Shown piece by piece: positions 13,446-21,119 of a stretch of 21,119 bases of DNA (position 1 is the stretch's first letter; each line of letters begins with the position of its first letter). The translations under genes and the position numbers were made by a program. The notes below the pieces were generated by a model. That model was given only the letters and a program-made list of their open reading frames with translations, was not told where the DNA came from and searched no databases. Source of the stretch: WJMT01 sp964624145 (lineage in GTDB: Bacteria > Acidobacteriota > Aminicenantia > Aminicenantales > Aminicenantaceae); the NCBI GenBank assembly GCA_964624145.1, contig CAZUXT010000046.1:1-21119 (forward strand), written 5' to 3'.

Positions 13446-15527
13446 TTATTTATTCTTTTTCTTTTCTTCATATTCTGAGATCAACTCTTCGGCAATGTTT
13501 TTGGGAACTTTAGAGTATCTGAGGAACTCCATTGTAAATTCTGCCTTACCTTGAGTCAATGAGCGAAGAGCCGTGGAATAACCAAACATTTCTTTGAGAG
13601 GAACTTCTGCATCCACTCTCACGAATATACCGTCCTCCACTGAACTGATGATGATCCCTCTTCTTTTGGTGAGTGAGGAGAAAATATTTCCTGCGAATTC
13701 AGATGGGCCGTCCACAGACACTTTCATCACGGGTTCCAGGATATGAGGATAGGCCTTTTTATAAGACTGTCTGAAAGCCTCCCTTGCAGCGGCACGGAAG
13801 GCGACATCTGAAGAATCCACTGCATGAGAACGTCCATCAGTGAGCACAATCCTGATACCGGTTATAGGATGCTCTATAAGAGAGCCTTTTTCCATGGCTG
13901 ATTTGAATCCTTCATCACAAGAAGGAATAAATTCTTTGGGAATGTTTCCCCCTTTGACTTCATTATTGAATTCATATTTCCCTTCTGCAAAAGGTTCGAT
14001 ATATCCTATGACTTGACCGAACTGGCCCGCTCCTCCGGTCTGTTTTTTATGAATGTAGTTAAAGGGAGCTTTTTGCTGTATGCTTTCTCTGTAGGCGACT
14101 TCGGGCCGGCCTGCTTCCACTTCAATGTTGTATTCCCGTCTCATTCTTTCAATATACACATCAAGGTGAAGTTCACCCATTCCCTCGATGATGGTCTGGT
14201 TAGATTCATGGTCAACATAGGTTTTAAAAGTCGGGTCTTCTTTGATAAACCGGTTTAATGCTTTGGCCATTTTTTCAGAGGCGTTTTTGTTTTTTTGATT
14301 GATGGCAAGGGAGATGACAGGATCAGGCACATGTATGGAGGTCATGCAGTAGTTAAGACCGGGTTTGACGAAGGTATCCCCTGAAATACAGTCAATGCCG
14401 AAAAGAGCCGTGATATCCCCGCTTACAGCTTCATTGATGTCTTCCATGGTGTCTGCATGCATGCGGATGAGCCGCCCCACTTTAAATGTGTTTTTTGTCC
14501 GCGTGTTGGTAAGCGGGTCCCCTTTTCTGATACTTCCCTGATAGATTCGGATATATGTCAACTGACCGTAAGGCCCGTCTTCCAGCTTGAAAGCAAGGGC
14601 GACTGTGGGAGCAAAAGGATCCGGTTTCAGCTCTACGTGTTTTTCTCCATTATCCATATCTACGGTGTGGTTTGTGACTTCAGAGGGATTTGGCAGATAA
14701 TCGACCACGGCATCGAGAATGAGATGCACTCCTTTGTTTTTGTATGCCGAGCCCATAAACACAGGGGTCATCTCACGCGAAATGGTCCCATTTCTAACCG
14801 CTCTGCAAATCTGTTCTTCGGTTTCCTTTCCTTCTAAGACAGCTTCCATGAGCTCGTCAGAGAACATGGAGGCGGCATCCAGCATTTCCTCCCTCTTTGA
14901 TTCGGCTTCTTTTTTTAGTTCTTCTGGAATGTCCCTGATCCGGACCTCTGCTCCATCAGGTCCTTCAAAGTAATAAGCTTTCATCTTAACCAGATCTATG
15001 ACTCCCCGGTGATTTTCTTCCAGTCCGATAGGGACCTGCATGAGCACCGCATTTTGGCCCAGTTTTTCTTTGATCTGGTTCTTTACTTTATAAGGGTCAG
15101 CACCTACCCGGTCGCATTTATTGATAAAAGCTATGGTAGGGATCCGGTATCTTTTTAACTGGCGGTCAACGGTTATGGATTGGGACTGGACTCCTCCCAC
15201 GGAACAGAGCATCAAAATGGCTCCGTCAAGCACTCTCAGGGCTTTTTCGACCTCAATAGTGAAATCAACATGTCCGGGAGTATCAATGATATTTATGGAG
15301 TGGTTTCTCCATTTCACATTTGTTGATGCGGATGTGATGGTTATGCCTCTTTCCTTTTCCAGCGGCATGAAATCCATAGTGGCGCCCACACCGTCTTTCC
15401 CCTTCACTTCGTGGATTTTGTGGATCTTTTTACAGTAGAAAAGAATCCTTTCGGTTAGAGTGGTCTTACCGGAGTCAATATGGGCGCTGATTCCGATGTT
15501 TCTCATTTGAGCGATACTTGTATTCAT
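13446..15527 (-). CDS. fusA: Elongation factor G, mitochondrial EF-G1/spirochaete-like type
   Basis: This 693-residue protein is a full-length EF-G. GTPase motifs: AHIDSGKTT (15-23), DTPGH (82-86) and NKCD (136-139). EF-G translocates tRNAs and mRNA on the ribosome. The P-loop reads AHIDSGKTT instead of the AHIDAGKTT of most bacterial EF-Gs. The switch I region with HEVKGKDGVGATMDFMPLE closely resembles mitochondrial EF-G1 and the spdEFG1 subgroup of spirochaetes, planctomycetes and deltaproteobacteria. It is not beside rpsL, rpsG or tuf, as classic fusA is. In lineages with this type, a separate EF-G2 usually handles ribosome recycling. It has its own promoter 104 bases upstream, and a GAGG about 11 bases before the ATG. 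The subgroup call is from memory of motifs. Confidence 0.95.
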   Translation of the reverse strand: MNTSIAQMRNIGISAHIDSGKTTLTERILFYCKKIHKIHEVKGKDGVGATMDFMPLEKERGITITSASTNVKWRNHSINIIDTPGHVDFTIEVEKALRVLDGAILMLCSVGGVQSQSITVDRQLKRYRIPTIAFINKCDRVGADPYKVKNQIKEKLGQNAVLMQVPIGLEENHRGVIDLVKMKAYYFEGPDGAEVRIRDIPEELKKEAESKREEMLDAASMFSDELMEAVLEGKETEEQICRAVRNGTISREMTPVFMGSAYKNKGVHLILDAVVDYLPNPSEVTNHTVDMDNGEKHVELKPDPFAPTVALAFKLEDGPYGQLTYIRIYQGSIRKGDPLTNTRTKNTFKVGRLIRMHADTMEDINEAVSGDITALFGIDCISGDTFVKPGLNYCMTSIHVPDPVISLAINQKNKNASEKMAKALNRFIKEDPTFKTYVDHESNQTIIEGMGELHLDVYIERMRREYNIEVEAGRPEVAYRESIQQKAPFNYIHKKQTGGAGQFGQVIGYIEPFAEGKYEFNNEVKGGNIPKEFIPSCDEGFKSAMEKGSLIEHPITGIRIVLTDGRSHAVDSSDVAFRAAAREAFRQSYKKAYPHILEPVMKVSVDGPSEFAGNIFSSLTKRRGIIISSVEDGIFVRVDAEVPLKEMFGYSTALRSLTQGKAEFTMEFLRYSKVPKNIAEELISEYEEKKKNK

Positions 15528-15630
15528 AAAAATAGGACCTCATTAATAAAATTTAGATTTTCAGGAAAAATTATCTATTGATTTTTAAGGTTAATTAATA
15601 CAACCCAATTTTCCGATTGATCTGTTGAAT

Positions 15631-15659
15631 ATTATAATCGTTTTTTTGTCTGCAGTCTA
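15631..15659 (-). promoter_or_regulatory. Promoter for fusA
   Basis: On the minus strand TAGACT (15659-15654), 17 bases, then a perfect TATAAT (15636-15631). It lies just after the dipeptidase stop codon, so fusA can be transcribed independently; the leader would be about 100 bases. Confidence 0.55.
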
Positions 15660-15681
15660 TACCGCAGGTGAAATTTTTTTC

Positions 15682-17325
15682 TTAGTGAAGCCGTCCGTCT
15701 TTGTTTTCATCTCCCCATTTTGGTAATTTGAACTGGTCTGGTTTTGACTCTATGACTTTTTTGAGCCACTCTATGGGATATCCGAGCCCTCTCGGACGCC
15801 CGTGATCATCTTTGACATACCCGTCATTGTACTTTGTAAGAAGGAATTCTCCCAGGTCGATCCACTGTCTGACGACCTCTTCACCCTGGGAAACAGAATA
15901 ATTTGTGAGGTAGCTTGCGAGCAGTTCCGGATTTGTTTTGTACAGCTCAACCGCTGTTTTTTCTATGACGGGTTGAAGGGACAGAAATTGACCTTCCAGC
16001 TTGGATTGAACTTTTTGTATATCTTTAACCATATCTGAATAACGGAGGTTTGCGTAGTTAGATACAAAATTAAACACCCACCATGCAGAGTCCCATGAGA
16101 AATCCTGTATATCTCCTTTTGTGAACGGTTCGGGAAGGTCGTTGATCGAGCAGTAGAGGGGCACATAACAGGTGGTGTAGGTATCATCCACTCCGTACCA
16201 ATAGACGCCTCCTATGGGGTTGGGAAGCCAGCTTCTGGACTGAGAGATAAAAGAGAAACCGGTTTGCTGTGTGGAAATAGGCCGTTCCCAGGAGTATTCC
16301 ACATCATCGACTTTCCAGGTCAGGTCTCTGTAGCGGATAGGGCATCCGAACGGTCCCGCATCAATCCCTTTGGTCATATCATAGTCAGTGCCTTCGTAAT
16401 GATCCCGCATGATGTTCATTACATCCTGGAGAGAGAGCTTTTTGTCCGGCTTTATCCACAAAGGATAGCGTTCGGCGCCTTTAACGCCTCTTTGAAAATC
16501 AGGGGAAAGATTCATGGAGGGGGCGGATCTTCGGAACATACTCCACACTCTGGCAGCACAGGTCCTTAAAGAGGATGGCTTCAAAGGATCATAGGCTCTT
16601 CTGAAGCTGAACGGCTCGCTGGAGCTTTCATCATAGTATCCTTTTTCCTTGGCGAAGGATATCACATTCTCGGAATACAGGCAGTTTTCTTTGTCATTTA
16701 AAGGGAAGGTTCCTATCCGTGCCTGGTTTGCATGGCCTGAAATGTATCCGTCCGGTATCCGGAGTGCCACCCAGATGGCTCCTTTCCCCCCTTTTCCCGG
16801 TCCTATCATTTCCATGATCCATGCTTCATGAGGGTCTGCGATGGAAAAGGATTCACCTGTACTCGCGTAGCCATATTCAGCGACCAGGTCAGTCATGACC
16901 GTGATGGCTTCCCTGGCTGTTTTGGCTCTCTGCAGGGCAAGATTCATGAGAGTGAAGTAGTGGAGAAGGCCTTTGGGATTTCTCAGCTCCATTCTTCCCC
17001 CGAATGTGGTCTCTCCGATGGCTACCTGATGCTCGTTCATCAGTCCCACCACGGCGTATGTATGGGGGACCTGTTTGATCTCTCCCATAACTTCTCCCCT
17101 CCAGCCTCTTATTTCTATGACTTCATCTTTTTTATGGTCTTGTGCGGGCACGTACTCAAGATGGGGAAGAAACTCGCCGTCGCACGTATAGGTGATCATT
17201 ACAGAGCCATCCTTAGAGGCTCCTTTAGTGACCAGGAAGCTGGAACAGTTATCCTGCGCCCAACCAGGGGATAGGCTGAAAAATGAGAATATAACAGTGA
17301 ATAAGATAAAAATAACGCGTTTCAT
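15682..17325 (-). CDS. Secreted C69 family dipeptidase
   Basis: This 547-residue protein is a C69-type Ntn-hydrolase dipeptidase. It has a signal peptide, MKRVIFILFTVIFSFFSLSP then GWAQ, so it acts outside the cytoplasm. Cys27 in QDNCSSF is the expected nucleophile, which becomes the N-terminus after signal peptide and short propeptide removal. Conserved pieces include the VTKGASKDGSVMITYTCDG opening, MNEHQVAIGETTFGGR, STGESFSIADPHEAWIMEM and GHANQARIGTFP. It should cleave dipeptides for peptide catabolism. The start at 17325 is chosen because GGAG sits 8 bases before it and the signal peptide begins there; the upstream in-frame ATG at 17346 has no site and would place the Shine-Dalgarno inside the coding frame. 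It precedes fusA on the same strand. Confidence 0.88.
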   Translation of the reverse strand: MKRVIFILFTVIFSFFSLSPGWAQDNCSSFLVTKGASKDGSVMITYTCDGEFLPHLEYVPAQDHKKDEVIEIRGWRGEVMGEIKQVPHTYAVVGLMNEHQVAIGETTFGGRMELRNPKGLLHYFTLMNLALQRAKTAREAITVMTDLVAEYGYASTGESFSIADPHEAWIMEMIGPGKGGKGAIWVALRIPDGYISGHANQARIGTFPLNDKENCLYSENVISFAKEKGYYDESSSEPFSFRRAYDPLKPSSLRTCAARVWSMFRRSAPSMNLSPDFQRGVKGAERYPLWIKPDKKLSLQDVMNIMRDHYEGTDYDMTKGIDAGPFGCPIRYRDLTWKVDDVEYSWERPISTQQTGFSFISQSRSWLPNPIGGVYWYGVDDTYTTCYVPLYCSINDLPEPFTKGDIQDFSWDSAWWVFNFVSNYANLRYSDMVKDIQKVQSKLEGQFLSLQPVIEKTAVELYKTNPELLASYLTNYSVSQGEEVVRQWIDLGEFLLTKYNDGYVKDDHGRPRGLGYPIEWLKKVIESKPDQFKLPKWGDENKDGRLH

Positions 17326-17333
17326 GACAAATT

Positions 17334-17337
17334 CTCC
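17334..17337 (-). promoter_or_regulatory. Ribosome binding site fixing the C69 dipeptidase start
   Basis: The minus strand carries AAAAAGGAGAA with GGAG at 17337-17334, 8 bases before the ATG at 17325. This favours the start at 17325 over the upstream ATG at 17346. Confidence 0.65.
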
Positions 17338-17368
17338 TTTTTTCATTTTGTTTGTATTAAAATCTTAA

Positions 17369-17396
17369 CATATATCAGGAAGAGACCTGAAATCAA
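17369..17396 (-). promoter_or_regulatory. Possible promoter for the C69 dipeptidase with an inverted repeat in the spacer
   Basis: On the minus strand TTGATT (17396-17391), 16 bases, then TATATG (17374-17369). The 16-base spacer is TCAGG, six bases, CCTGA: a perfect 5-base inverted repeat filling the spacer (17375-17390). The -10 matches only four of six. Confidence 0.35.
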
Positions 17397-17516
17397 GCAC
17401 CTTGTAATAAAATTCATGACAGGATCAGAGATGATGCCGTCTGATGTATGGAAATCTGATTCAAAGAGAGGTAAAATTCGCATGGAACTGGTAATTTTGT
17501 TAAGATAGAGAAGAAA

Positions 17517-19349
17517 ATGAAAAAGCCTTTTCTTGATTTTATAAAGGAAAACATCGCTCTCATGGACGGAGCCATGGGAACGGAGATCTATGCCCGGGGG
17601 ATTTTTATTAACACCTGCTATGATGAATTGAATCTTTCCTATCCTAAGATGGTCAAGGAAATACACAGGTCCTATATAGAAGCCGGTGCTGATATCATTG
17701 AGACAAATACTTTTGGTGCCAACAAGATCAAGCTGCAGAAACATTCGCTTGAAGACAAGATACACGCCATCAATTATCAGGGTGCAAAGATCGCCAGGGA
17801 AATGGCAGGGGACAAGGTGTACGTAGCTGGTTCCGTGGGGCCTTTGGGCGAACGATTGGAACCGTGGGGCATACTTTCAGAGGAGGAGGCAAGAGAGATC
17901 TATCAGGGACAGGCAAAACCTCTTTTAGACGGAGGAGTGGATATCATCTCCCTGGAGACTTTTTCAGACCTTCATCTTATCCAGCAGGCTATTATAGGCA
18001 TAAAGGAAAAGTATGATGTTCCCTTAATGGCTCATATGACCATCGGTGATGACGGGAATTCTCTGTTTGGGACTCCGCCCGAACGTTTGGGGATCAAAAT
18101 GAAGGAATTCGGAGCTGACATCGTGGGCCTGAACTGCAGCGTAGGGCCGAAAATAATGCTGGATTCGATCATAAGGATGATTGCTGCGGTTGATATTCCT
18201 GTAAGCGTCATGCCTAATGCGGGCATACCCCAGAATGTGGATGGCCGGAACATCTATCTTGCAACAGCCGAATATTTTGGAGAATATGCCAGGCGTTTTG
18301 CTCAAGCCGGGGTTCAGGTCATCGGGAGCTGCTGCGGAACCAATGCCGAATTTACCAGAGAGATGCAGAAAGCCATCCAGTCTATAAGACCCAGAAAAAG
18401 GATAAGGGTCCGCCCCCAAGCTGTTGCTGAGAAAGAATTGAAAAAAGAAATTCCTACAGGCCAGAGATCTGAGCTGGCAAGGAAGATAAGTGACAACGAA
18501 TTTATTACTTCAGTAGAGATCGTACCGCCCAGAGGCATTGATTATTCAAATGAACTGGAAAAAGCAAAGGCCCTCAAACAGGCCGGATTGGATGTAGTGA
18601 ACATCCCCGACGGCCCCCGCGCCCTTTCCCGCATGAGTTCCAGCTATCTTTCCCTCGCTATTCAGGAAAAAATCGGGATGGAAGTCATCCAGCACTATGC
18701 CTGTAGAGACAGGAATCTGCTTGGTATGGTGGGAGATCTCCTTGGAGCCTACAGTGCCGGGATTAAGAATATCCTTCTTATCACAGGAGATCCTCCTAAG
18801 ATGGGCACTTATCCGGATGCAACAGCTGTTTTTGATGTAGACTCCATCGGCCTCACAAATGTCGTGTACAGTTTAAACTGCGGTATGGATCTGGGAGGAA
18901 ACCCATTGAAAAATCCGACGGGTTTTTTCATAGGGGTAGGAGTCAATCCAAGTGCGGTTGACCTTGATTATGAGATCAGCCGGTTCGAATGGAAAGTCAA
19001 AGCCGGGGCTCAATTTGCTATTACCCAGCCTGTTTTTGATGCCGAGCAGTTCACTGAATTTTTAAAGAGGATCGAGCATGTAAGGATCCCTATTGTTGCC
19101 GGCATCTGGCCTTTAGTCAGCGTCCAAAATGCTGAATTTTTAAATAATGAGATGCCCGGAGCTTTTGTTCCCGAGGAGATTATCAAGCGCATGAAGGCAG
19201 CAAAGAATAAGGAAGAAGCACAGAAAACCGGGATTCAGATAGCCAGGGAGCTTCTTGAGGAATTGAGGAAGCATTTGGCCGGGGCACAGGTCTCCATGCC
19301 CTTTGGCAAAGTCGAAGCGTCCCTGGAGGTACTCAGAGACGTGTTGTAA
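17517..19349 (+). CDS. Homocysteine S-methyltransferase / methylenetetrahydrofolate reductase fusion
   Basis: Residues 1-290 are a cobalamin-independent-fold homocysteine methyltransferase: MDGAMGTEIYARG at the start, ETNTFGANK, and the zinc ligands Cys207 (GLNCSVGP) and Cys272-Cys273 (GSCCGT). Residues about 325-605 are a MetF-type methylenetetrahydrofolate reductase: SVEIVPPRG, HYACRDRNLLGM, LLITGDPPKMG, ITQPVFDAEQF and IPIVAGIWPL. The same two-domain layout is the Bacillus YitJ type, joining folate one-carbon reduction to methyl transfer onto homocysteine, yielding methionine. No cobalamin-binding domain is present. Upstream is a divergent 190-base region with no SAM riboswitch recognised. 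The stop overlaps the convergent Nudix gene by 17 bases. The Shine-Dalgarno before the ATG is weak. Confidence 0.94.
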   Translation: MKKPFLDFIKENIALMDGAMGTEIYARGIFINTCYDELNLSYPKMVKEIHRSYIEAGADIIETNTFGANKIKLQKHSLEDKIHAINYQGAKIAREMAGDKVYVAGSVGPLGERLEPWGILSEEEAREIYQGQAKPLLDGGVDIISLETFSDLHLIQQAIIGIKEKYDVPLMAHMTIGDDGNSLFGTPPERLGIKMKEFGADIVGLNCSVGPKIMLDSIIRMIAAVDIPVSVMPNAGIPQNVDGRNIYLATAEYFGEYARRFAQAGVQVIGSCCGTNAEFTREMQKAIQSIRPRKRIRVRPQAVAEKELKKEIPTGQRSELARKISDNEFITSVEIVPPRGIDYSNELEKAKALKQAGLDVVNIPDGPRALSRMSSSYLSLAIQEKIGMEVIQHYACRDRNLLGMVGDLLGAYSAGIKNILLITGDPPKMGTYPDATAVFDVDSIGLTNVVYSLNCGMDLGGNPLKNPTGFFIGVGVNPSAVDLDYEISRFEWKVKAGAQFAITQPVFDAEQFTEFLKRIEHVRIPIVAGIWPLVSVQNAEFLNNEMPGAFVPEEIIKRMKAAKNKEEAQKTGIQIARELLEELRKHLAGAQVSMPFGKVEASLEVLRDVL

Positions 19350-19974
19350 ATGCCGGGCGGATGACATCAAGAAATTCAGCTAGAATCATGGCTGTGGCCC
19401 CCCAGATTTTGTGGTTCTCGTATGAATAGAAAGGGACCGTAATGCTTCTGCCGTGCAATAGCCAAATCTCTTTGAGTAAATTCTTATCATCAAGCAGGTG
19501 AGCCAAGGGGATCTCGATGACCTCTGCCACTTCTTTTGATCTGGGATTATACGCTGGGGGGTGGTTCATGATGCCGACAGCCGGATAAACACAGTAGTTG
19601 CTTGGGGGAATGTAAAGAGGAGTGAGTTCGCCGAGGATCCTGATTTTTTCAGGGGCTATCCCCAGCTCTTCATGCGTTTCCCTTAGGGCTGCGTCCAGAT
19701 GGTTTTCTTCCGGTTCACACTGCCCTCCTGGAAAAGATATCTGGTTGGGGTGATACTGCACTTTATCCGTTCTTCGGGTTAGTATAAGATAGGGTGCGTT
19801 TTTTTGTGGAAAACAAAGGACGAGAACACCAGCTTTTTTACCCTTGTGTTTCATCTCTGCGTAGGTTTTATGACCCGGCCTGGGATCTGTGACCATAGTC
19901 AATTGACTTTGAAGACCGGGCTTGGTTGAGTTCACAGCCCTTTTAATAAGGGATGCTTTAGTTTCCCACTCCAT
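19333..19974 (-). CDS. CoA-type Nudix hydrolase
   Basis: The 213-residue protein carries a perfect Nudix box: G84, five residues, E90, seven residues, then RETHEELGI (98-106). Just before it, YLILTRRTDKVQYHPNQIS and FPGG match the CoA pyrophosphatase signature (LTxRS..L..H.GQISFPGG), so the likely reaction is cleavage of CoA or related dinucleotides to phosphopantetheine and adenosine 3',5'-bisphosphate. The start ATG lacks a Shine-Dalgarno; the 16-base gap after the upstream gene is A-rich, and expression may depend on translation of that gene. Its 3' end overlaps the metF-type gene by 17 bases tail to tail. CoA specificity rests on motif recall. Confidence 0.88.
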   Translation of the reverse strand: MEWETKASLIKRAVNSTKPGLQSQLTMVTDPRPGHKTYAEMKHKGKKAGVLVLCFPQKNAPYLILTRRTDKVQYHPNQISFPGGQCEPEENHLDAALRETHEELGIAPEKIRILGELTPLYIPPSNYCVYPAVGIMNHPPAYNPRSKEVAEVIEIPLAHLLDDKNLLKEIWLLHGRSITVPFYSYENHKIWGATAMILAEFLDVIRPAFTTRL

Positions 19975-19990
19975 AGTTTTTTGTTTTTGT

Positions 19991-21079
19991 TTACAGGATA
20001 TACTTATTCAAGCAAATACCTTCAGGGATATCCGCCTCTCCTTTATAGATATTCCAGTAATGGGAACGGGCTATTCCCAATGCTTTATAAAGTTTGTGGT
20101 TTTGGTCAGGTTTGTGAACGTCCAGAGTCTTTCCTTGAGCATCCACCAAGGTTAGCTTGCTGCATCTATTGAGTATTCCTGCTGTCCCTACGCTGCAGAT
20201 GGTTACGAGTTTTTTTGATTGCACATCTTCGACAAGCTCCTGGTAAGAAATATATTTTTCCTTCACGTCTATACCCATTTTCTTTAAGATCCGGACTATT
20301 CCCTGTATGGTGACGGAGGGGAGGATGAGCTCGTTTTCCGGTATTTTGACCACTGTATTGTCACGCAGGGCAAAAAGACAGCAGGAAGAATCCCATTCTG
20401 TAATGAGCCTTTTCCCCAATTCTTCGTCTGTCCTATCGTCAAGAAAAAGGGCGGAGGCGGCTTCAGGGTCTATTTGTTTGGCGGCATCAATAGCTTTCAC
20501 ACTGATCAGATAGTTTATTCCTAATTTAAGGCATCCGGTTTTATTTATTCCCACGGCGCGCACGAGATTCGGAACAACCACTCCGCTGAAGGGCTCCCCC
20601 AGGTAGCGGTCATAGCGGCAGGTCACAGCTCTTATGGATGGTTTTCCGGGAAATGTGACCCCGATGGATTGTTCCTCATCAACCGTAAAGGGACGCAGGT
20701 AACCCTGAGCCTTTTTCTCTGCCATCTCTTCCAGGAAACGCTTCATATCCGGTTGGTTAAAATAGTGATGGATAAAGATGTTTTCCAGTTCCTCGGTTTT
20801 TGGGACAAATTTCTGCTGTTTTTTGCTCAGATTAAAGGCTATCCCCCTCTGGAAACGTTTGAGATTATCATTCCAGTTTAAAAAAGTCACTTCAATACGG
20901 CCTTTTTTATTTTTCCTGCAAAAAAAACGTATTCCTTCAAAGGCAAGAAATTGACCATAGTGAACAGAGCGGGACACAGCATAGACCTTGGCACTGCCGT
21001 CTAAAATTTCAAATTCTTTTTTATCAAGCAGATACCTCATTTGTTTGGAAGCCCATTTAACGCCTTCGAATCCAGCCAT
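19991..21079 (-). CDS. Class IV aminotransferase (branched-chain aminotransferase-like)
   Basis: This 362-residue PLP protein follows the branched-chain aminotransferase fold. The N-terminal part has SVHYGQFLAFEGIRFFCR, a YLRPF segment (127-131) and a GEPFSGVVVPN region; the active-site Lys is probably Lys185 in CLKLGINYLISVKA, aligning with the K-GGNY of IlvE. ITEWDSSCCLF (226-236) sits where IlvE has I-EG--ENLF and provides the PLP-binding Glu228. TIQGIVRILKKMGI and ELVEDVQSKKLVTICSVGTAG match the rest of the fold. Substitution of EGAGEN by EWDSSC is atypical, so branched-chain specificity is not assured and D-amino acid or another transaminase activity is possible. AAAGGAGAT precedes the ATG. 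Confidence 0.8.
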   Translation of the reverse strand: MAGFEGVKWASKQMRYLLDKKEFEILDGSAKVYAVSRSVHYGQFLAFEGIRFFCRKNKKGRIEVTFLNWNDNLKRFQRGIAFNLSKKQQKFVPKTEELENIFIHHYFNQPDMKRFLEEMAEKKAQGYLRPFTVDEEQSIGVTFPGKPSIRAVTCRYDRYLGEPFSGVVVPNLVRAVGINKTGCLKLGINYLISVKAIDAAKQIDPEAASALFLDDRTDEELGKRLITEWDSSCCLFALRDNTVVKIPENELILPSVTIQGIVRILKKMGIDVKEKYISYQELVEDVQSKKLVTICSVGTAGILNRCSKLTLVDAQGKTLDVHKPDQNHKLYKALGIARSHYWNIYKGEADIPEGICLNKYIL

Positions 21080-21119
21080 TCGCGATCTCCTTTTAAAATA
21101 CTTAACCTATATTATTCAC

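Noticed and set aside
17347..17516. SAM or other methionine-related riboswitch before the homocysteine methyltransferase fusion
   Set aside because: No conserved aptamer segments or terminator hairpin are visible in the gap.
17343..17765. 140-codon open frame on the minus strand over the start of the methyltransferase/MTHFR gene
   Set aside because: It overlaps a secure gene on the other strand, lacks a domain signature and runs over the intergenic promoter region.

Overview
The window is AT-rich (roughly 40% GC by eye) bacterial chromosome, densely coded on both strands. Bacterial origin is supported by a GroES, TTGACA/TATAAT-type promoters, Shine-Dalgarno sites and a lipoprotein signal. 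The gene content points to an anaerobe: an HdrABC-type iron-sulfur/flavin complex, an ATP-cone ribonucleotide reductase, radical-SAM chemistry and many thiol-redox proteins. The EF-G is of the mitochondrial EF-G1/spirochaete-type subgroup. I would guess a poorly cultured Gram-negative lineage of the Acidobacteriota/Aminicenantota, spirochaete or deltaproteobacterial kind, but this placement is weak.

Layout. 1-1923 (minus): the 5' end of an ATP-cone protein cut by the window edge, TrmO, GroES and a thioredoxin-glutaredoxin fusion, the last two from one strong promoter. 2256-3011 (plus): a KaiC/RecA-like protein with eroded ATPase motifs. 3032-6140 (minus): a likely operon of ThiD fused to a methyltransferase, TenA and a radical-SAM protein; it has a compact promoter and no TPP riboswitch. 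6382-11800 (plus): an AhpD-like protein, then thioredoxin, thioredoxin-reductase-like flavoprotein, HdrA, a tiny thioredoxin, HdrC and HdrB. 11879-12724 (plus): a beta-propeller lipoprotein. 12728-17325 (minus): a P-loop ATPase, EF-G and a secreted C69 dipeptidase. 17517-19349 (plus): a fused homocysteine methyltransferase/methylenetetrahydrofolate reductase. 19333-21079 (minus): a CoA-type Nudix hydrolase and a branched-chain aminotransferase-like class IV protein.

The most interesting block is 6721-11800. Two thioredoxins and a thioredoxin-reductase-like flavoprotein are interleaved with a complete HdrA/HdrC/HdrB set. The reductase keeps its FAD site and CxxC but has lost the residues that bind NADPH, so it probably takes electrons from another donor. 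HdrA (FAD and 4Fe-4S clusters), HdrC (two 4Fe-4S) and HdrB (two CCG motifs) have intact metal ligands. No hydrogenase, MvhD, FlxABCD or formate dehydrogenase gene lies beside them. My inference is a thioredoxin-linked Hdr complex passing electrons between a low-potential carrier and protein or small-molecule disulfides. Direction and partners cannot be read from the sequence.

No tRNA, rRNA, CRISPR array, insertion sequence or convincing intrinsic terminator was seen. Several gene pairs abut or overlap tail to tail with no visible terminator.
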